Assembly: GCA_023846275.1 (NCBI GenBank) | Contig: JAIUJO010000534.1 | Span: forward strand, 129,001-193,000 | Reading direction: 5' to 3' | Source of the DNA: Vanilla planifolia | Lineage: Eukaryota > Streptophyta > Magnoliopsida > Asparagales > Orchidaceae | DNA length: 64,000 nucleotides | Shown: positions 61,451 to 64,000 of the stretch, piece by piece | Position numbering within the stretch: position 1 is the stretch's first letter | How the letters are laid out: each line of letters starts with the position of its first letter | Program-made: the position numbers and the translations under genes | Notes under the pieces: model-generated | What the model was told of the DNA's origin: nothing | The model's input: only the letters and a program-made list of their open reading frames with translations | The model's database searches: none

Positions 61451-62455
61451 AAGAATCGAAGTGTTGCGATTTTTTTAAGGTAATGAACTGTTTCTAAAAT
61501 TTCCTAAAATATCAAGCATATATTTTTTCATGAGAAAAAATATTAGGAAAAAATATGTACAAAAATTGGAATTCTGACGAGGTGACCCATCCAATTAATA
61601 CTCAAGCACAACCATACTTAACTTTGGAGTTTTAATGGGATCTAGTGCTACAATGCAGGTGTGGCGTAAATGCATGCAAAAGAAAAAAATCGTAATTGCA
61701 TAGTCATTGTTTTAAGAATAATGAACAATTTTAAAAAATTTTTAAACTAATAAATAATCGTACTTAAAAAAATTTTCTTGTGCTTGACATATTTGTCATA
61801 TTATATTATAATACAAATGATTTTTTATTAAAAAGTAATCAAATAAACTATTATTTTTAATAACTTAGATATTATATCATAAGAATTTTTTTCAATTTTA
61901 TCATCATTCTTATAAATTAAAAAAATTAAATTATTTAACAAATATATATAATAAAATATATTTTTATCATAAATATAATATATTAGATTGTCCAACACAA
62001 TATTCTCTTAAATATTAGTAATTAATGAGCTCAAAAAGAGATAACAAAGATAGTGATAACTATCCTATAAGAGAATTAAAATTTAAGTTTGATAAGAGGA
62101 AACTAGAAAATAAAATATTAATATAGAGAGATAGAGATGATTTAATGAAATGCAAAAAAATAGAGAATATAGAAAAGATAAATTATAACATAATAAATAT
62201 TTTTGATGTCAAAGTGCTGCAATTTTTTTAATGTAAAACACCATTTCTAAAATTTTCTAAATTATCAAGCATATACACTTTTAAATAAACTTTATGCTTT
62301 TATATAAGTCATAAAATATTATGATGTCAAAATGTTTTATATAAAATAAAAATATAATTACGTAATAAATATTTTTGATAATGTTGACTTTAATACTTAT
62401 GAATTTATTTCATTATCATATTATTTTTAAATAAAATTTTAAATTATATAAACAA
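61425..62455 (-). repeat. Inverted satellite segment
   Basis: The only part of the window with the satellite on the - strand. On that strand it reads: pre-B spacer (62455 to 62205), a join skipping the B head, a B-C pyrimidine tract (about 62180 to 62040), a C head (61667-61557), a join near 61523 into pre-B spacer, and a B 5' stub. The left breakpoint shares TGATGC between the module's following tract and the inverted B head. The right breakpoint lies inside a palindrome. Confidence 0.86.
61557..61667 (-). pseudogene. 5S rRNA-derived head, type C, inverted
   Basis: On the - strand: CGCCACACCTGCATTGTAGC, ACTAGATCCCATTAAAACTC, CAAAGTTAAGTATGGTTGTG, CTTGAGTATTAATTGGATGG, GTCACCTCGTCAGAATTCCA, TTTTTGTACATATTTTTTCC. 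AAAACTCCAAAGTTAAG and GGATGGGTCACCTC are both kept. Confidence 0.9.
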
Positions 62456-62775
62456 AATATTTATTTTATAAAACTCTTTTTTGACATTTATTATAAAATA
62501 TTTTTTATAAATTTATTTTTTCATATTTATTACATAATTTAAATATTTATTTAAAGAATAATATGATAATGAAATACATTCATATTAATTAATTAGAATA
62601 TTATCAAAAATATTTATTATGTAATTATTTATTTATTTTATATAAACAAAATATTGATAACATAATTTTATATGACAAATATAAAAGCATAAAGTTTATT
62701 TAAAGTTGTATGTACTTGATAATTTAGGAAATTTTAGAAGACATCACCTTAAAAATATTGCATTACTTTTGATTC
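62205..62775. repeat. Imperfect palindrome, ~250-bp arms
   Basis: Left arm about 62205-62455 is the reverse complement of right arm about 62525-62775, both pre-B spacer (for example TTTCTAAATTATCAAGCATA-like text at 62255-62275 against TACTTGATAATTTAGGAAAT at 62712-62731). The centre is ~70 bases long. The arms are alike but not identical, so the fold is old. Confidence 0.83.
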
Positions 62776-62789
62776 TTTGTCTTTTGCAT

Positions 62790-62907
62790 GAATGTCTGAC
62801 CATAACAGCATCTTAACACTCGATATCGTTAGAACTCAAAAGTTATGCATGTTGAGAAAATTATAGTATTATGATGGCTGACTACTTTTGAACTCCTTCG
62901 TTGCACG
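62790..62907 (+). pseudogene. 5S rRNA-derived head, type B
   Basis: TGACCATAACAGCATCTTAA (62798-62817), CACTCGATATCGTTAGAACT (62818-62837), CAAAAGTTATGCATGTTGAG (62838-62857), AGTATTATGATGGCTGACTA (62866-62885), TTCGTTGCACGTTTTTTA. GAACTC and GTTGCAC are kept; box A is slightly changed. Confidence 0.86.
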
Positions 62908-63539
62908 TTTTTTATGATATTTCTTTTTCTAATTACTGATAATTAATTTTTATAACATTTGATTTTAAGGAAAAAATGGTTATAAAGGATAATATATAAC
63001 GAAAATTTTCATAATTAGTTTTTAAAAAAAAATTTTAAAGTTAATATTCTTTGTTTTCTTTTGCTCTCTATTAAATCATCTCTATCTCTCTATATTATTA
63101 TTTTATTTTCTAGTTTTCTCTAATTAAACTTTGACTTTCACTCTTGTATAAGATAGTTATCTTCATCATTATCTTTTTTTGAGTTTATTAATTACAGATA
63201 ATTAAGAGAATATTATGTTAAATAATATAAAATATAACATTTATGATAATTATATATTTTATTATTTATACTTATCTATTGAATAATTTAATTTTTTTAA
63301 TTTACTAGAATGATAGTAAAATTGAAAAAATGCTTATGATATAATATTTAAGTATAAAATAATAGTTGATTTAATTAGTTTTTTAATAAAAAATATATTT
63401 ATTCTATAATACAAAATGTTAAATATGATAAGAATCAGAAAAGTTTTTGAAGTGCATTTACTTGTTAATTTAATAACTTTTTAAAATTGTTCATTATTTT
63501 TAAAACAAAGCTTGCACACCAATTTGTAAAGTGCATTTG

Positions 63540-63597
63540 CGACCGCACCAGTGCATTTGGATGGGTCACCTCTTAAGAATTCCAATTTTTGCACATA
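63540..63597 (+). pseudogene. 5S head, type C, large internal deletion
   Basis: CGACCGCACCAGTGCATTTG (63540-63559) runs directly into GATGGGTCACCTCTTAAGAA (63560-63579), TTCCAATTTTTGCACATA. About 55 bases including box A are missing. The surviving 3' half is a clear type C. Confidence 0.83.
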
Positions 63598-63859
63598 TTT
63601 TTTCAAAATATTTTTTTCTCATGAAAAAAGTAATTTTAATAAAATGATTGAAGTGAGGCAAAACAAAAGAGTAGTGAATTCCTATGAATAAAATATTGAT
63701 TTATTATCAAATATTTTATTATAAAATTTATAGTAATTTTTAATATTTTTTTAAAAATATATAAAAGTTAAGTGAAATCTATTTAATTTAATTTTAAAAA
63801 TATATTAATTTTTATGAAAGTCTTGTAATTAAAAAAAGAAAAAATAATTAAAATTATTC

Positions 63860-64000
63860 AAAATAGATTTTTAAGTTGTTTGACTTATAAAACAAGCATA
63901 TATCCACATTAAGAGAAAACAATGCAAACAAAACACAATATAAGCTTTTTAGAAAAGATGCATAGGCTAAACGCTCACAAAAAGTGACAAATGATAGAGA
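63860..64000 (+). repeat. C-D module, copy 12 (start only)
   Basis: TTGTTTGACTTATAAAACAA (63875-63894), GCATATATCCACATTAAGAG, AATATAAGCTTTTTAGAAAA (63936-63955), ATGCATAGGCTAAACGCTCA. Cut by the window end inside block a. Confidence 0.75.

Larger units (their letters stand above)
62456..64000 (+). repeat. Higher-order repeat 12 (B-C-module start), truncated by window
   Basis: B at 62790, a join near 63040 that deletes most of the post-B spacer, a pyrimidine tract 63050-63180, a damaged C at 63540, post-C flank, and the start of a module from about 63860. It continues beyond the window. Confidence 0.8.

Noticed and set aside
1101..63597. Functional 5S rRNA genes
   Set aside because: Every head differs at many positions from plant 5S, including pairing stems and box C, and many are truncated. 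Real 5S arrays are homogeneous with much shorter units.
1..64000. Cassandra-type TRIM retrotransposons carrying 5S sequence in their LTRs
   Set aside because: I see no paired terminal repeats, primer-binding site, polypurine tract or target-site duplications around the heads. The heads sit in a regular tandem array. An ancient Cassandra origin of the first monomer cannot be excluded.
1..64000. 5S-derived SINEs (SINE3-like)
   Set aside because: No A-rich tails, no target-site duplications, and near-uniform orientation and spacing, which dispersed SINEs would not show.
1..64000. Organellar or AT-rich microbial genome
   Set aside because: No organelle or bacterial genes, no dense coding, and heads match cytosolic plant 5S rRNA.
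1..64000. CRISPR array or prokaryotic defence island
   Set aside because: Repeats are kilobase-scale monomers, with no short direct repeats with unique spacers and no cas-like frames.

Overview
This window is almost certainly nuclear heterochromatin of a plant. It is a long tandem array of degenerate, 5S rRNA-derived satellite monomers. I see no credible protein-coding gene, tRNA gene or intact rRNA gene. About every 1.2-1.4 kb a ~115-base segment aligns along its length with plant 5S rRNA: ACCA(G)CA near the start, GGATC-CATTA-GAACTCC, then GTTAAGC-TGCTTGGG (box A region), GAGTA, GGATGGGT-ACCTC (box C region) and a 3' end reading GTTGCACA, usually followed within ~10 bases by a run of T. In the copy at 36163-36274 I count 58 matches in 76 positions against plant 5S rRNA as I remember it. 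The GCATGCTTGGGC and GTTGCA versions are plant-like, not animal-like. I find 44 such segments (42 on +, 2 on -), some truncated.

The copies fall into five lineages, here named A to E, which recur in fixed order. A full higher-order repeat (HOR) is A-B-C-[module]-D-E, about 6.2-7.5 kb. Each monomer holds a 5S-like head, a very AT-rich spacer, a 250-400 base pyrimidine (T/C) tract always on the same strand, and a second AT-rich part leading to the next 5S head. Between C and D sits an unrelated module of up to ~1.6 kb. Its core is much richer in G+C and CpG (40% G+C at 18361-18420 against 5% at 361-420) and it travels with the HOR. I do not recognise its origin.

Layout: 1-7441 and 7442-13612 are two E-containing HORs whose first ~3.7 kb are near-identical (a recent duplication). 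13613-32650 holds three HORs that lack E and share one D-to-A fusion junction. 32651-40205 is a full HOR with a duplicated C. 40206-61424 is a run of eroded HORs in which deletions removed individual 5S heads. 61425-62455 is inverted and ends in a ~250-bp-arm palindrome. 62456-64000 resumes the + orientation and runs off the window.

How it works together: the sequence reads as a non-coding array shaped by unequal exchange, deletion and divergence, not as a set of genes. Whether any 5S-like copy is transcribed by RNA polymerase III cannot be told from sequence alone; types C and D keep the most control-region bases. The lineage names, HOR boundaries (good to about +/-20 bases) and module name are mine. 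The alignments were done by eye.
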